Shown piece after piece: positions 28,741 to 38,526 of a stretch of 64,000 nucleotides of DNA. Both the position numbers and the translations under genes were made by a program. How positions within the stretch are numbered: position 1 is the first letter of the stretch; every line of letters begins with the position of its first letter. The DNA lies in the NCBI GenBank assembly GCA_963825615.1, contig CAWGTV010000001.1, positions 496,001 through 560,000 of the forward strand. The letters are read 5' to 3'. Source of the DNA: JAHEDT01 sp963825615 (GTDB lineage Bacteria; Desulfobacterota; Desulfuromonadia; Desulfuromonadales; BM103). The notes below the pieces were generated by a model. The model was not told where the DNA came from. It saw only the letters and a list, made by a program, of their open reading frames with translations, and did no database searches.

Positions 28741-30071
28741 GCGTCCTCCTTCTCGGACTTTTTGCCAGCTTTCGATTTCGCTTTTGCGGTGGAGACCTCT
28801 TTAACCTTGGCGCTCCCCAGGAGGAATCGGATAACCTTTTCCTCAGCGATCTGCGCTAGCAAGCCGCTGCGGGCTTCTGCGCCAGCGTAGTATTTTTTTA
28901 CCATATCCAAGGGGGCGTTGGCCATAGCCGCGATCTCTTCCAGCTTGGCATCGATTTCGGACTCCTCAGCGACTAGCTGCTCCTGGCGTCCTATCGCCTC
29001 TAGGATCAGTGTTCCGCTGACCTGCTCAATCGCCGTGTTGCGATAGTTCTCGCGAAAATTTTCCGGCGTAAGCCCTAACATTACCGGCGTCATCCCCTGC
29101 GACTGCATCCGGTTGGTGATATTTTGATACATGTAATCAAGCTGGCTGGCAATCATCGCTTCAGGCACTTCAATCGGGTTGCGCTTGATCAGCGTGCTGA
29201 CCAGTTTCTCACGCAGATCATTTTCAACCCGGCTGATTTCCTGGGTTTCATAACTCTTCTGCAGCTGCTCCCTCAGATCTGCAAGGGATTCGGCGCCAAA
29301 CCCCTTGGCAAAATCATCGTCAAGCTCCGGAACAACTTTTTCCTTGATCTCCTTGAGAACGACCTTGAAAACGGCCGGTTTTCCGGCCAGTTCCGCCTGG
29401 CCGTAATCAGCCGGGAACGCAATCTCAATATCCTTGGCCTCGGCGCGCTGCATACCAACCACCTGTTCTTCGAAACCGGGGATAAAGGAACCTGAGCCAA
29501 GTTCGAGCAGGTAATCCTCACCCTTACCGCCGTCAAAAGCGACGTCATCGATAAAACCTTCGAAATCTATCACCACCGAATAACCCTTGCGGGCTTTTTT
29601 GCTTTTGCTCACCTCGAGTTGCGCGCGGGAGGTGCGCATTTCTTCAAGGCGCGCTACCACAGCCTCGGGATCGGGGGCAAACTTTTCCTTCTCCAGCGTC
29701 AACTTGGTGTAATCCTTGGCAGTGACCTGCGGCTTGATTTCAACTTCGGCCTCGTAGGTGAAAGCAGCGCCTTTGCTGACGCCGCTGCTGTCGACGATAC
29801 TCGGCTCACCAACCGCAGGGATATCATGGTCCTGCAATGCCTTGAAATAGGTATCATTGATCAGGCGACCAAGCACCTCCTGCTCCATCTGGGCACCGTA
29901 ATATTTTTCCAGGACCGCTTCAGGGATCTTGCCTGCGCGAAAACCTTTGATCTTTGCGGTTTTGCCGATTTTCTTGAATGCCCGGCTGATTTCCTGGTCA
30001 ACCCTTTCCGGGGCTACCTCGAAAATCAGTTTCTTCTTGATGCTGCTGACCTCTTCAACTTTGACATTCAT
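28737..30071 (-). CDS. tig: Trigger factor
   Basis: This is a 444-aa ribosome-associated chaperone. The ribosome-binding signature GFRAGKIP is near residue 45, followed by the FKBP-type PPIase domain (YSVVIDFEGFIDD) and the helical C-terminal arms. ATG 30071 (MNVKVEEVSSIKKKL) is preferred to the longer open frame at 30104. It is the first gene of the tig-clpP-clpX run and lies 94 bp after tRNA-Leu. Confidence 0.97.
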   Translation of the reverse strand: MNVKVEEVSSIKKKLIFEVAPERVDQEISRAFKKIGKTAKIKGFRAGKIPEAVLEKYYGAQMEQEVLGRLINDTYFKALQDHDIPAVGEPSIVDSSGVSKGAAFTYEAEVEIKPQVTAKDYTKLTLEKEKFAPDPEAVVARLEEMRTSRAQLEVSKSKKARKGYSVVIDFEGFIDDVAFDGGKGEDYLLELGSGSFIPGFEEQVVGMQRAEAKDIEIAFPADYGQAELAGKPAVFKVVLKEIKEKVVPELDDDFAKGFGAESLADLREQLQKSYETQEISRVENDLREKLVSTLIKRNPIEVPEAMIASQLDYMYQNITNRMQSQGMTPVMLGLTPENFRENYRNTAIEQVSGTLILEAIGRQEQLVAEESEIDAKLEEIAAMANAPLDMVKKYYAGAEARSGLLAQIAEEKVIRFLLGSAKVKEVSTAKAKSKAGKKSEKEDA

Positions 30072-30164
30072 GCGTTCTGTCCTCACTTCCTCTACCGGCT
30101 TCACCCGGACACAGCAGAGCTGCCGGCTCTATCTTCGCTTGAAAATTCGTTAGACGCGATAACT

Positions 30165-30249
30165 TGGTGCGGGTGGAGGGACTCGAACCCCCACACCTTG
30201 CGGCACTAGATCCTAAGTCTAGCGTGTCTACCAGTTCCACCACACCCGC
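30165..30249 (-). tRNA. tRNA-Leu (TAG)
   Basis: An 85-nt class II tRNA with acceptor GCGGGTG/CACCCGC, discriminator A and encoded CCA. The anticodon loop CTTAGGA gives TAG, and there is a long variable arm (TGCCGCAAGGTG). It is the last of four tRNA genes upstream of tig. Confidence 0.94.
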
Positions 30250-30356
30250 AAGTCATCAACTTTCAGGGATACGCAAACAATTAAGGCCCGGCTTTTCCCG
30301 GAATAACCGCCACATGCTGAGGGGTTGACGGGGAAAAGGCAGGCCCGGAAAATTAA

Positions 30357-30433
30357 TGGGGTGAGTGACGGGGGTTGAACCCGCGACAACTGGAGCCACA
30401 ATCCAGTGCTCTACCGACTGAGCTACACCCACC
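30357..30433 (-). tRNA. tRNA-His (GTG)
   Basis: Acceptor GTGGGTG/CACTCAC with one G-U pair, discriminator C opposite an encoded extra 5' G (the tRNA-His G-1), encoded CCA, and anticodon GTG in the loop TTGTGGC. Confidence 0.94.
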
Positions 30434-30511
30434 ACAAAAGAAGCAAATTCTAGCCAAGGCCGGGGAACATTGTCAACGGGAAACTGTGCTCCCCCGAATG
30501 CCAGGTGAAAG

Positions 30512-30588
30512 TGGCGCGCCAGGAAGGACTCGAACCCTCGACCCACGGCTTAGAAGGCCGTTGCTCTGTCCAGCTGAGCTACTGGCGC
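30512..30588 (-). tRNA. tRNA-Arg (TCT)
   Basis: A 77-nt cloverleaf with acceptor GCGCCAG/CTGGCGC, discriminator G, encoded CCA, and anticodon TCT in the loop CTTCTAA. It reads AGA/AGG codons. Confidence 0.95.
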
Positions 30589-30591
30589 AAG

Positions 30592-30668
<77 letters not shown>

Positions 30669-30771
30669 AAGGGCGATTTTCTAGCATGGCGTGACCAAGA
30701 ATGCAAGACTAAACTCGCGCTTATGATCATTAGGTCGCAAGAAAAACGCCTTTATCGAATTCTATCGTTCT

Positions 30772-31590
30772 TTAGCTATCTTCGAGACGGAAGCGAACGG
30801 GAATGCGCACCTGGCTTGCCGTCGGCTGTCCGGCCCGTTTGGCAGGAGTGAAGCGCCACCGGCTGACTGTTCGCGTGGCCGCCCGGTCCAACACATTATG
30901 ACCGCAGGACCGTTCTACGACCAGGCCGTCCACCTCCCCCTGCATGGACACATCAACCAGCAGCCAGACCACTCCCTGCCAATGTTTCTGCCTGGCCAGG
31001 GTCGGGTATTCCGGCAGCGGGTTGCTGCTATAGTTGGGCACCGCGTCGACAAGGTCTTGCAATGCAGCAGCAATCCCACCGGCGATTTCTTTCGCGGCTA
31101 CAGCCTGATGCGCTGCCGACGCCTCAACGGTTCCGGTACTGGGCATGGCAGAGGGGGTTTCAGCCAACACCACCGAGTCAGACCCGGTGGCCACCTCCTG
31201 TGGGACCATACAAACCATCTCTGCCGCCGGGGCTTCAGTACGCGGCTTTTCCGGCACAACCGAGGCCAGTGGTTTCTTTGGCAGGACTTTCGGAGTCGCA
31301 GCCACAGCTGCCGGTTCTACGGCTTTTGGTAATGGTCGAGGGCTCGTGGAAGTTCGGGCGGCTTTGCGGACGGACTGTAAATCTTGCTGCGGTAGCGGGC
31401 TCGGCACCATGGCAGGGGGAGCAATATCAGCCAGCGACAAGAGGGCGACGGACACCGGAGCGGTAGCCGGGTGGGCCTCGCCAGGCATCGTCATCCAGCC
31501 GTACAAAGCCATACCACCATGCGCACCTGTCGACAAAATCAGGCAGAAAAGCAGTCTCAGATAGGGTGGCAAATTATTAAACATGATCAA
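30772..31590 (-). CDS. tonB: TonB-family energy transducer
   Basis: The 272-aa protein has one N-terminal TM anchor (LRLLFCLILSTGAHGGMALYG), a Pro/Ala/Val-rich spacer of about 130 residues and a C-terminal TonB fold: NPLPEYPTLARQ, then GVVWLLVDVSMQGEVDGL and ATRTVSRWRFTPAKR. It couples the proton gradient to outer-membrane receptors. It is divergent from a TonB-dependent receptor, its likely partner. No exbB or exbD is in the window, so it must share those subunits from elsewhere. Confidence 0.88.
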   Translation of the reverse strand: MIMFNNLPPYLRLLFCLILSTGAHGGMALYGWMTMPGEAHPATAPVSVALLSLADIAPPAMVPSPLPQQDLQSVRKAARTSTSPRPLPKAVEPAAVAATPKVLPKKPLASVVPEKPRTEAPAAEMVCMVPQEVATGSDSVVLAETPSAMPSTGTVEASAAHQAVAAKEIAGGIAAALQDLVDAVPNYSSNPLPEYPTLARQKHWQGVVWLLVDVSMQGEVDGLVVERSCGHNVLDRAATRTVSRWRFTPAKRAGQPTASQVRIPVRFRLEDS

Positions 31591-31647
31591 ATTTTAAGTC
31601 TGCTCGAGAAACGTCATTATAAAGAGTGCGGATTAAGGTTTTTTAGG

Positions 31648-31681
31648 TTGACACTATTTTTGAAAAAACTCAAGAATAGTG
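31648..31681 (+). promoter_or_regulatory. Candidate promoter and operator of the TonB-dependent receptor
   Basis: The 137-bp gap between tonB and the receptor gene contains TTGACA at 31648-31653. A 7-bp inverted repeat, CACTATT (31652-31658) and AATAGTG (31675-31681), overlaps the -35 and the place of a -10 (AAGAAT). A repressor bound there would block the receptor promoter. The -10 match is weak, so this is tentative. Confidence 0.35.
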
Positions 31682-31727
31682 CGCTTTATTTTAATTGAAA
31701 TAATAACTTACAGAACAGATCAACTAT

Positions 31728-34226
31728 ATGAGAAGACGTTCTTACACGATCAGCAAAGTTTTTGTTGCTATCCTCGTGGCGACGTTTACCCCCTTCGCTT
31801 CGGCGGCGGACAACGTAACCGCCGGGAGCATGGCTGTCGCGCAGGACGAACCTGCCACCGAAACTGCAGCGGAAAGCATACCCACCTTAAAACAAGTGAC
31901 GGTGGTCGGGCAAGCGGAAGATTTGCTGACCGGCCGTTCGGAACTATCGGGTGAGGTCCTCCAGCATCTGCCGCAGAAGAACAGTAGTCTCACGGAGACC
32001 ATCACCGTCCTGCCCCGGGTCCAGATCGGCGAAGGACAGCGCACCTCGGAGAACGCCGGCGAGATTCTCCCCCCGCGGATATCGATTTCGGGCGGCCGTG
32101 CTTACGAAAATTACTATTCTGTCGACGGTGTCGGCTTGAACAGCCTCATCGATCCCCTAGCCGACAACCAGAATGCCATCGACCAAGTTCCCGGTCACCC
32201 GCAAAGAGCCTTCATCCACCAAGATCTGATCGACAGTGTCACCGTCTACGACAGCAACATCCCGGCCAGGTTCGGACGGTTTGTCGGCGGCGTGGTCGAT
32301 GCCAGGACGCGCATGCCCGCCAGCGAGTTCGGCGGCAACATCAGCCTGCGGACCACCCGGGACAGCTGGACACAATTCCATATTGCAAATGAAAACAAAG
32401 ATGATTTCGACAACTCCAACAGCTTCAGCCAACAACCTCGCTTTAAAAAATACGATGGCGGCATCGAACTCGATGTGCCCGTCACTGATGAGATGGGATT
32501 CCTCGGCTCATACAAAAGGATTCAGTCTCGGCTGGAACTGCAGGAGTTTGGAGACTGGAAAAATCAGGACAAAACCCTGGAAACCTACTTCCTGAAGTAT
32601 GCCTGGACACCACCCACCCCGTACACTCTTGAGATGACGGCCTCATACACCCCGTCCAAAGAAGATTTCTTCATAACGGACACCAAGGACAGCGGCTTTA
32701 CACTGAAACGCGGCGGATATGCCATCAACGGGATTTTCCACGGGGATGTTCAAGTCGGCAGCTATGAATTGACCGCGGCCTACCTCGAAAGCAAAAACAC
32801 CCGCGATGCGCCATCCAATTTTTACACCTGGCGCAACACACCATCAAAAGACTGGGGGGAAGAAATCGGCATCTCTCGAAGCCGTGAAGGGGGCTTTGGC
32901 GATCTCGATAACACCGAGCAGAGCGTCCAGCTGCATGCCGACCTTGTTGCCAAAACGTTCAAGACCGGCGAGGTATCTCACCTGTTCAACCTCGGGGCAG
33001 AATACACCTGGGACCGGGGTGAATACGATCGTAAGGACACGTCATATGTCCATAACTCATCGACGTTAAGCTCAACCGTAGTTTGCGACCCAGAGGACTA
33101 CGCCTGCGTGGACGGTGAACAGTATTTCGGCAGCAGGAATGTTTATCTCGCCCAAGACCAGGACGCGGACATCAACTATGTTGCCGCCTACCTCGAGAAC
33201 CTGATGACGCTCGGCCCCGTGGAGCTGCGCCCCGGCGTCAGGGTTTCCCATGACGACTTCATGGACAACACCAATATCGCACACAGGCTGGCCGGTAGTT
33301 GGGACCTCCTGAACAACGGCCAGACCGTACTGATTGGCGGTTACAACAGGTACTATGGGGAGACCCTGTTAACCTACAAACTACGCGAAGCCATTGTCCC
33401 CTATCTCAAGGATGTGCGCTCGCTGGATGCCAGCACCAATCAATTGACGCCATGGGAATATGACGGCAGTTCAGCGACAACCCTTGATAAATTTTCATCG
33501 TTGGACACACCTTATTCAGACGAATGGACCGTCGGCATCGCCCAGCAGCTCCTGGGTGGAACACTGGAGCTCAACTACCTTAAGCGCAAAAACAAGGACC
33601 AGTTCGCCAAGGAGAGGATTACGGAAGTCATCGACGGAGAAAATCACGATTTCTATGTATTGAACAACAATGGCTCAAGTGAATATAAGGGCGTCAAGGT
33701 GGTCTGGGAAAGGCAATGGCTGAAGCACTACCTGAACATCAACTACACCTACAGTAAGCAAGACGCGAGTAACGAATCGTACGATGACCTTTTCGATACA
33801 GTGGACATGGATGAGCAGGTCTGGTATGACGGCGAGCTCATCGACAGCAACAATCTGCCGCGCACCGACTACAACCGCAAGCATCGGTTGAACATCATCT
33901 ATACCGGCAGGCTCCCCTGGAATTTCACGTTTACCAATGTCACCCGCTACCTGGGTTCATACAAGGCCATAGACCAGTTATCCACTACCGAGAAAAGAGC
34001 GCAGGACATCCCGACCAGCCTGACGGCATACGATAAAACAACCCGCCCAGACTACTGGATTTTCGACTGGCGCCTCGACTGGCAGACGCCCATCTACCGG
34101 GACCAGAACCTCATGGTTTCCCTTGAGCTCGACAACGTCTTCGACCGCACGCCACCGGCCGGCGACTCTGTTGACACTTACGAACTCGGCCGCCAGTTTT
34201 GGCTCGGCATGACCTACAAGTTCTGA
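31728..34226 (+). CDS. TonB-dependent outer-membrane receptor
   Basis: This 832-aa protein has a signal peptide (MRRRSYTISKVFVAILVA, cleavage after FASA) and a TonB-box-like stretch (LKQVTVVG) near residues 47-55. A plug domain follows (ISISGGRAYENYYSVDG, then VYDSNIPARFGRFVGGVVDA), then a beta-barrel ending in the outer-membrane signature WLGMTYKF. The substrate is not evident: no siderophore, B12 or haem gene is adjacent. Its stop is 4 bp from the stop of the convergent beta-propeller gene. Confidence 0.9.
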   Translation: MRRRSYTISKVFVAILVATFTPFASAADNVTAGSMAVAQDEPATETAAESIPTLKQVTVVGQAEDLLTGRSELSGEVLQHLPQKNSSLTETITVLPRVQIGEGQRTSENAGEILPPRISISGGRAYENYYSVDGVGLNSLIDPLADNQNAIDQVPGHPQRAFIHQDLIDSVTVYDSNIPARFGRFVGGVVDARTRMPASEFGGNISLRTTRDSWTQFHIANENKDDFDNSNSFSQQPRFKKYDGGIELDVPVTDEMGFLGSYKRIQSRLELQEFGDWKNQDKTLETYFLKYAWTPPTPYTLEMTASYTPSKEDFFITDTKDSGFTLKRGGYAINGIFHGDVQVGSYELTAAYLESKNTRDAPSNFYTWRNTPSKDWGEEIGISRSREGGFGDLDNTEQSVQLHADLVAKTFKTGEVSHLFNLGAEYTWDRGEYDRKDTSYVHNSSTLSSTVVCDPEDYACVDGEQYFGSRNVYLAQDQDADINYVAAYLENLMTLGPVELRPGVRVSHDDFMDNTNIAHRLAGSWDLLNNGQTVLIGGYNRYYGETLLTYKLREAIVPYLKDVRSLDASTNQLTPWEYDGSSATTLDKFSSLDTPYSDEWTVGIAQQLLGGTLELNYLKRKNKDQFAKERITEVIDGENHDFYVLNNNGSSEYKGVKVVWERQWLKHYLNINYTYSKQDASNESYDDLFDTVDMDEQVWYDGELIDSNNLPRTDYNRKHRLNIIYTGRLPWNFTFTNVTRYLGSYKAIDQLSTTEKRAQDIPTSLTAYDKTTRPDYWIFDWRLDWQTPIYRDQNLMVSLELDNVFDRTPPAGDSVDTYELGRQFWLGMTYKF

Positions 34227-34230
34227 TCCC

Positions 34231-36324
34231 TCACTGAACCTTGACCTTCGCCTTCGCGGTGGTTTGCTCATCGTAGAGGTAGACGTACTGCCTCTCCTCC
34301 ACCTTGTCAACATCGGCCCGCGCCTCGCTGCGGTTGACGATCTTCAGATTCTGCAACCGATGTGGCAGCGGAAGCCTCATGGTGCCCCCGGAGGGATTGC
34401 TCACGATCACACTGTCACAGGTCACGGCAATCTTCGAAGCACGCAGCGGCACAGGCCAAGAACCGATAGGCAGAGCCTTATCGCGATCGCTCACGTCTAC
34501 CATATAAACGCCTTCAACGCCGTCAGCAATCAGGAGCAGACCATCATAAATGACCATCTCCTTGGAAAAGCCTGGAGTCTCGATGATCTGCAGTAATTCA
34601 GGTTGCAACGGAGTGCTCATATCAACCACATAAACACCCTTGTCGGGCTGCGAGATAAAAACTTGCTGGCCATAGATCAGAAGATTCTGATAACTGATCC
34701 CCTTTGGCAAGTTTTGCGGGAAAGTCAGTCTTGCCAGCTGTACCGGCCGTGAGTGGTCGTGGATATCCACCACGACCAGGCCACCGTCGACTGAAGAGGC
34801 CAGCAGATATCCCGAATCAAGCAGAGCAAAATAGCCGGTTATCTCCGACAAAGGCAGTTCGCTCAGCTTGACCAGAACCTCGGGTTGGGCGGCTTCAAAT
34901 ATCCGCAGACCTTGTCGATTGAGAACATACAGGACCTCACCCCGAAACCTAGCATCTGTAACGTTTCTATCTCTCAGTATGGGTCCTCCCATGCTGATCG
35001 CTCCTTCTCTGGAGCGCTCGGCATAATTGATGCCCTCGGGAGTAGGAATAGCTAGCAACGGCTCCGTCACCCCATCCCCCTGAACACCGCTTTCGCCGAA
35101 ATCGACCAGCTTGCGGTTGCCTTTGTTGTATCCATAGAGATGATCATTCCATGTCATCAGTTGATGATGAGCCATGTCCAGTACGGCATTCGGTGCCAGC
35201 ATCGCGTCTTCACCATTGGCAATCATCTCGAGGGAAAAAGCCTGTAAACCTGACTGGGTTGCGCCAAAAATCCGCCCGGATTGGAGTTTCATGTCGTAGA
35301 GCGTCTGAGAAATCTTGAGATGACCGAGAAGGCGTGGAGCCGACCTCTGGCTGAGATCGACCAAGGCCACGCCGCCGGCAATCAAACTGGCAGCGACCCC
35401 TTCCCGGCCGGGAATGCATTCAAGGAGCAAAGGACGACCGGGCAGTTTGAATTTCACCCCTTGGCCCAGATTCGGCCAGGACGACAAATTAAATACCTGC
35501 AAGGTGCCATCGGCCAGCGCGACAGCCAGGCTTTCTGCAGTCAGCGCAACACCGCGGACATTCTGCGGGAAGTCAAGGCTCCCCGCCTCAATTAACGGAC
35601 CCTTGTCAGGCCGGTTGAACAGATGGACCTTGCCCTTGATGGTGCCGACGGCCAGCCTTGCGCCCTGTAACGCCAGGCGCCATGGCTTTTCCAGCGTAAC
35701 CAGCATTTCCGGAACAGGATGTTTTGCCGAAAGGTCAATTCTGCCAAGCCCATCAGCCAGGTTGGTAAAATACACGGTGTTTCGATCAACGATCATGTTT
35801 GACACCAGGCCAGCAAGGGGATAACGCGCGACCAGCTTCATGTCGCTCGGGTCGCGAATGTCGATCAAGGAGAAACCGGCATGGCGTTCCAGCGCCACCA
35901 AGGCGGTGTCACCAGAAATTTCGATTCCGGTAATGTTTGCGGGCAAATCAAGCGAACCGAGGAAGTGTGGTTCCCCTGCAGAAAGACTGATACTGATCAA
36001 CTTTTGGCCGTCACACGAAACCAGAGCAATCTGTTTTGCAACATCGACGCTTCTGGTTGAGGTTGTCGCCAGCAACTGCCAAAGCCGTGCTTTTTCATTA
36101 ACGAGATTGCTGGCCAAAACCCCCTTGAGGCCGGGAGAGAACTTTCCACCATGGATTGACAAGACCCCCACTTCCTGGTTCGTTGTGGCTGAAGAACCAG
36201 ACAAGGTGAAGGGCTGAGCTTCGCGTCGGCGCTCATTGGTCAGCAGGGCGACCAGCAGCAGCAGCGCCAGCAGGTAGAGCAGGCAAAGCAGGTGCTTCAA
36301 GGAAAAAGTTCGTCTAATGTCCAT
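34231..36324 (-). CDS. Membrane-anchored LVIVD-type beta-propeller protein B
   Basis: The 697-aa protein has a single N-terminal TM helix (LLCLLYLLALLLLVALL) and a large periplasmic domain made of LVIVD-type repeats. Examples are GFSLIDIRDPSDMKLV, GGVALVDLSQRSAPRLLG, GGLVVVDIHDHSRPVQLA, GVYVVDMSTPLQPEL and GVYMVDVSDRDK. Such repeats form beta-propellers, known from surface and periplasmic proteins of unknown role. ATG 36324 overlaps the end of the preceding paralogue by 11 bp, so the two are co-translated. It is the last gene of the kinase-propeller operon. A ligand-binding or sensor-accessory role is inference. Confidence 0.75.
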   Translation of the reverse strand: MDIRRTFSLKHLLCLLYLLALLLLVALLTNERRREAQPFTLSGSSATTNQEVGVLSIHGGKFSPGLKGVLASNLVNEKARLWQLLATTSTRSVDVAKQIALVSCDGQKLISISLSAGEPHFLGSLDLPANITGIEISGDTALVALERHAGFSLIDIRDPSDMKLVARYPLAGLVSNMIVDRNTVYFTNLADGLGRIDLSAKHPVPEMLVTLEKPWRLALQGARLAVGTIKGKVHLFNRPDKGPLIEAGSLDFPQNVRGVALTAESLAVALADGTLQVFNLSSWPNLGQGVKFKLPGRPLLLECIPGREGVAASLIAGGVALVDLSQRSAPRLLGHLKISQTLYDMKLQSGRIFGATQSGLQAFSLEMIANGEDAMLAPNAVLDMAHHQLMTWNDHLYGYNKGNRKLVDFGESGVQGDGVTEPLLAIPTPEGINYAERSREGAISMGGPILRDRNVTDARFRGEVLYVLNRQGLRIFEAAQPEVLVKLSELPLSEITGYFALLDSGYLLASSVDGGLVVVDIHDHSRPVQLARLTFPQNLPKGISYQNLLIYGQQVFISQPDKGVYVVDMSTPLQPELLQIIETPGFSKEMVIYDGLLLIADGVEGVYMVDVSDRDKALPIGSWPVPLRASKIAVTCDSVIVSNPSGGTMRLPLPHRLQNLKIVNRSEARADVDKVEERQYVYLYDEQTTAKAKVKVQ

Positions 36325-38518
36325 CTTGGGCCGCACCCACAGTCTGGTTCTCGATCAGGGAGACGAAAGACATCACTCCGGGAATTGCCTGGACCTCATG
36401 GTCATTGAAAAGTTTGAGCCGATAGAGATGCTGCGAAGGTTCTTTTGCGGTTTTTTCGGCATGGGCAAGGAACTTAGCATCATCTGGAGACAACACGCGC
36501 GGCGCATGGAACACAGCCCAACCCGCATCCGGCACTAACCCGGCCCAGTACCCAGGTGCGGCAACAACCAAACGCGCCACGCCGGACAAGGAGATCTCTG
36601 CCAGGTTCTGTAATGAACGCTCATCCTTGATATCGACGACATGGATATCCTTTTCAGTCGCGGCCAGGCAAAATTGGTTCAAGACGGCAATTGCCCTGAC
36701 CGGGTTGGGCAGATTGAGGATACCCCTTAGCTGGAATTGACCTTCATCATCTATCCGGCCGTCGAACAGACCGATCCGGCCCGCGGCAGCAAGAATCCGG
36801 TTGCCCCCGGGAGAGGCCAGCTGCCTGACTTCAGAACGTGAGGCAAGATAGGCCGGCAGCGTCAGAGGAGCTCTCGCCCGGGGTTTGTCGGGATGGTCGA
36901 GTGCGTAGCATAAAAGTCCTGCCTTGCCGGCGGCAATGCACAACGTCTGCTCGACGACCAGGCCATCCCAAGAGGCAGCCCCGGCAAGGTCAAGCTCTCC
37001 GGTCACGGCCAACGTCTGGCTCTCCTTGCCGTATGCCAGGATACTGACCTTTGCAGTACCGCCCACATAGAGGAAATCCCGACCTGCTGCCAACCAGCGC
37101 TGGCCACTTGGAAGTTGCAGGCTGGCCAGCAAGGCCGGCAAAGAGCTTTTGCTGCTACGAATAAACCGGACCAGGCCGTTCGCCTGTAATATGACCACCC
37201 CCCCATGCCACATCACCGTATCGACAACACCCGTCGCATCGGCTAGGGGAATGACGCTATCAACACCTTCAGGCAACACGCGCGGAGCGCTTCCCAGCAG
37301 GGTGAATCCTCCCGCCCCCGGAGCTGTAAACAGTTCTCCGGCAAGCCTACCCTCCCCTCTGGATGGGTTTACTGAACCCTCAGCGAGCGGGATATCAAAA
37401 ACTTGCAGATATCCCTGCAGGGTAAAATAATAGGTGTAATCCCCGTAGTTGAGAAGAAAAGCCGGATATTCAGCCCCTTCCACGGTCTTTGAAAGCAGCG
37501 GATGCGCCGGATCATGCAAATCGACCACAAACACACGCTTGAGGTTGTCCAACGCAAACACCATATGACCATGCCGAACCATGTACCGGATCTTGCCAGG
37601 CAGATCGATGAAGGCCACGTCCCCAGGATGAAGCGGATCGCTGATATCATAGACATGCAGCCCGGCATTTGAATCCGGAGTCAGGAGATGGTCATCGTAG
37701 CGCAGGACGCCGTTGCCCAAAGACGGGCATGGGGCACTGCCTGCCAGAACAATCTGGTGGTTTTCGAGCAAATCATAAAGATAGACGAGGGAAGCTTTAT
37801 TGCCTGGGCTCTCTCCATAGAGCACCAGCTGTCGGTCGGTGAGGTAAAAAGACAGGGTGTTGTCCGGTAATTTGATTCTGCTTAATTCACGAGGTCGGCG
37901 TGGATTTTCCAGATCGGCGATCACCAGGATACGGCTCTGGATCTCTGGATGACTGAGCAGGAGGTAGGCAATCTGCCCGCGCATCTCCATATGCATAACC
38001 CTGTCATAGGGTAGGTCGCCTAACAATTGAGGCTTTTGCGCTCTGTCACACGCGATGATCTGCACTCTGTTCTGGCTGTTGACGACCAGCAGATAGCTGC
38101 CCTGACGAAAAACTTGGGTGGCTTGCCCGGCAAGAGACAGCTCGGCAATAGCAGTTTTTGAGAAAGCTTTGGCCTCTTTCGCCGCCTGCAGGCCGTCAAA
38201 TCCACCATCTTCGGCAGTAGCAATTTCAGTCTCAACGGGCTGGCGAAATTCATCCCAGAGAAGCGGAAACCCTGGCAAATAAGCGTCATTCGGCCCCAGC
38301 GGCACGAGGATTGCGGAGAGCCCGTCCGCTGCGCGTTTCCTTCCCAATACGGTACGCAGCGAGTCCAGGTCAAGATGTGCCTCTGCGACGAAAGTCGTCA
38401 AATCAGTGCCCTGTTTTTCCTGCAATGTATGCAGAAGAAGGGAAACTGCAACGAGCATTAACAGATAGACAGTAAGCCCACCCCAGAACAAAACAATTTT
38501 GCGGTGTTTTTTATTCAT
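36314..38518 (-). CDS. Membrane-anchored LVIVD-type beta-propeller protein A
   Basis: The 734-aa protein has one N-terminal TM segment (IVLFWGGLTVYLLMLVAVSLLL). Periplasmic propeller repeats include GLHVYDISDPLHPGDV, RVFVVDLHDPAHPLLS, YLQVFDIPLAEG and DIHVVDIKDERSLQNL. They are more degenerate than in the downstream protein, and a unique about 100-residue segment follows the TM. ATG 38518 lies 8 bp after the kinase stop with no clear Shine-Dalgarno, suggesting translational coupling. Size and layout match the neighbouring propeller protein, so the pair probably arose by duplication. Confidence 0.72.
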   Translation of the reverse strand: MNKKHRKIVLFWGGLTVYLLMLVAVSLLLHTLQEKQGTDLTTFVAEAHLDLDSLRTVLGRKRAADGLSAILVPLGPNDAYLPGFPLLWDEFRQPVETEIATAEDGGFDGLQAAKEAKAFSKTAIAELSLAGQATQVFRQGSYLLVVNSQNRVQIIACDRAQKPQLLGDLPYDRVMHMEMRGQIAYLLLSHPEIQSRILVIADLENPRRPRELSRIKLPDNTLSFYLTDRQLVLYGESPGNKASLVYLYDLLENHQIVLAGSAPCPSLGNGVLRYDDHLLTPDSNAGLHVYDISDPLHPGDVAFIDLPGKIRYMVRHGHMVFALDNLKRVFVVDLHDPAHPLLSKTVEGAEYPAFLLNYGDYTYYFTLQGYLQVFDIPLAEGSVNPSRGEGRLAGELFTAPGAGGFTLLGSAPRVLPEGVDSVIPLADATGVVDTVMWHGGVVILQANGLVRFIRSSKSSLPALLASLQLPSGQRWLAAGRDFLYVGGTAKVSILAYGKESQTLAVTGELDLAGAASWDGLVVEQTLCIAAGKAGLLCYALDHPDKPRARAPLTLPAYLASRSEVRQLASPGGNRILAAAGRIGLFDGRIDDEGQFQLRGILNLPNPVRAIAVLNQFCLAATEKDIHVVDIKDERSLQNLAEISLSGVARLVVAAPGYWAGLVPDAGWAVFHAPRVLSPDDAKFLAHAEKTAKEPSQHLYRLKLFNDHEVQAIPGVMSFVSLIENQTVGAAQDGH

Positions 38519-38526
38519 AAAAGATA

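Noticed and set aside
31591..31727. Cobalamin or cyclic di-GMP riboswitch before the TonB receptor
   Set aside because: The 137-bp leader is AT-rich and lacks the conserved B12-box and GEMM core words.
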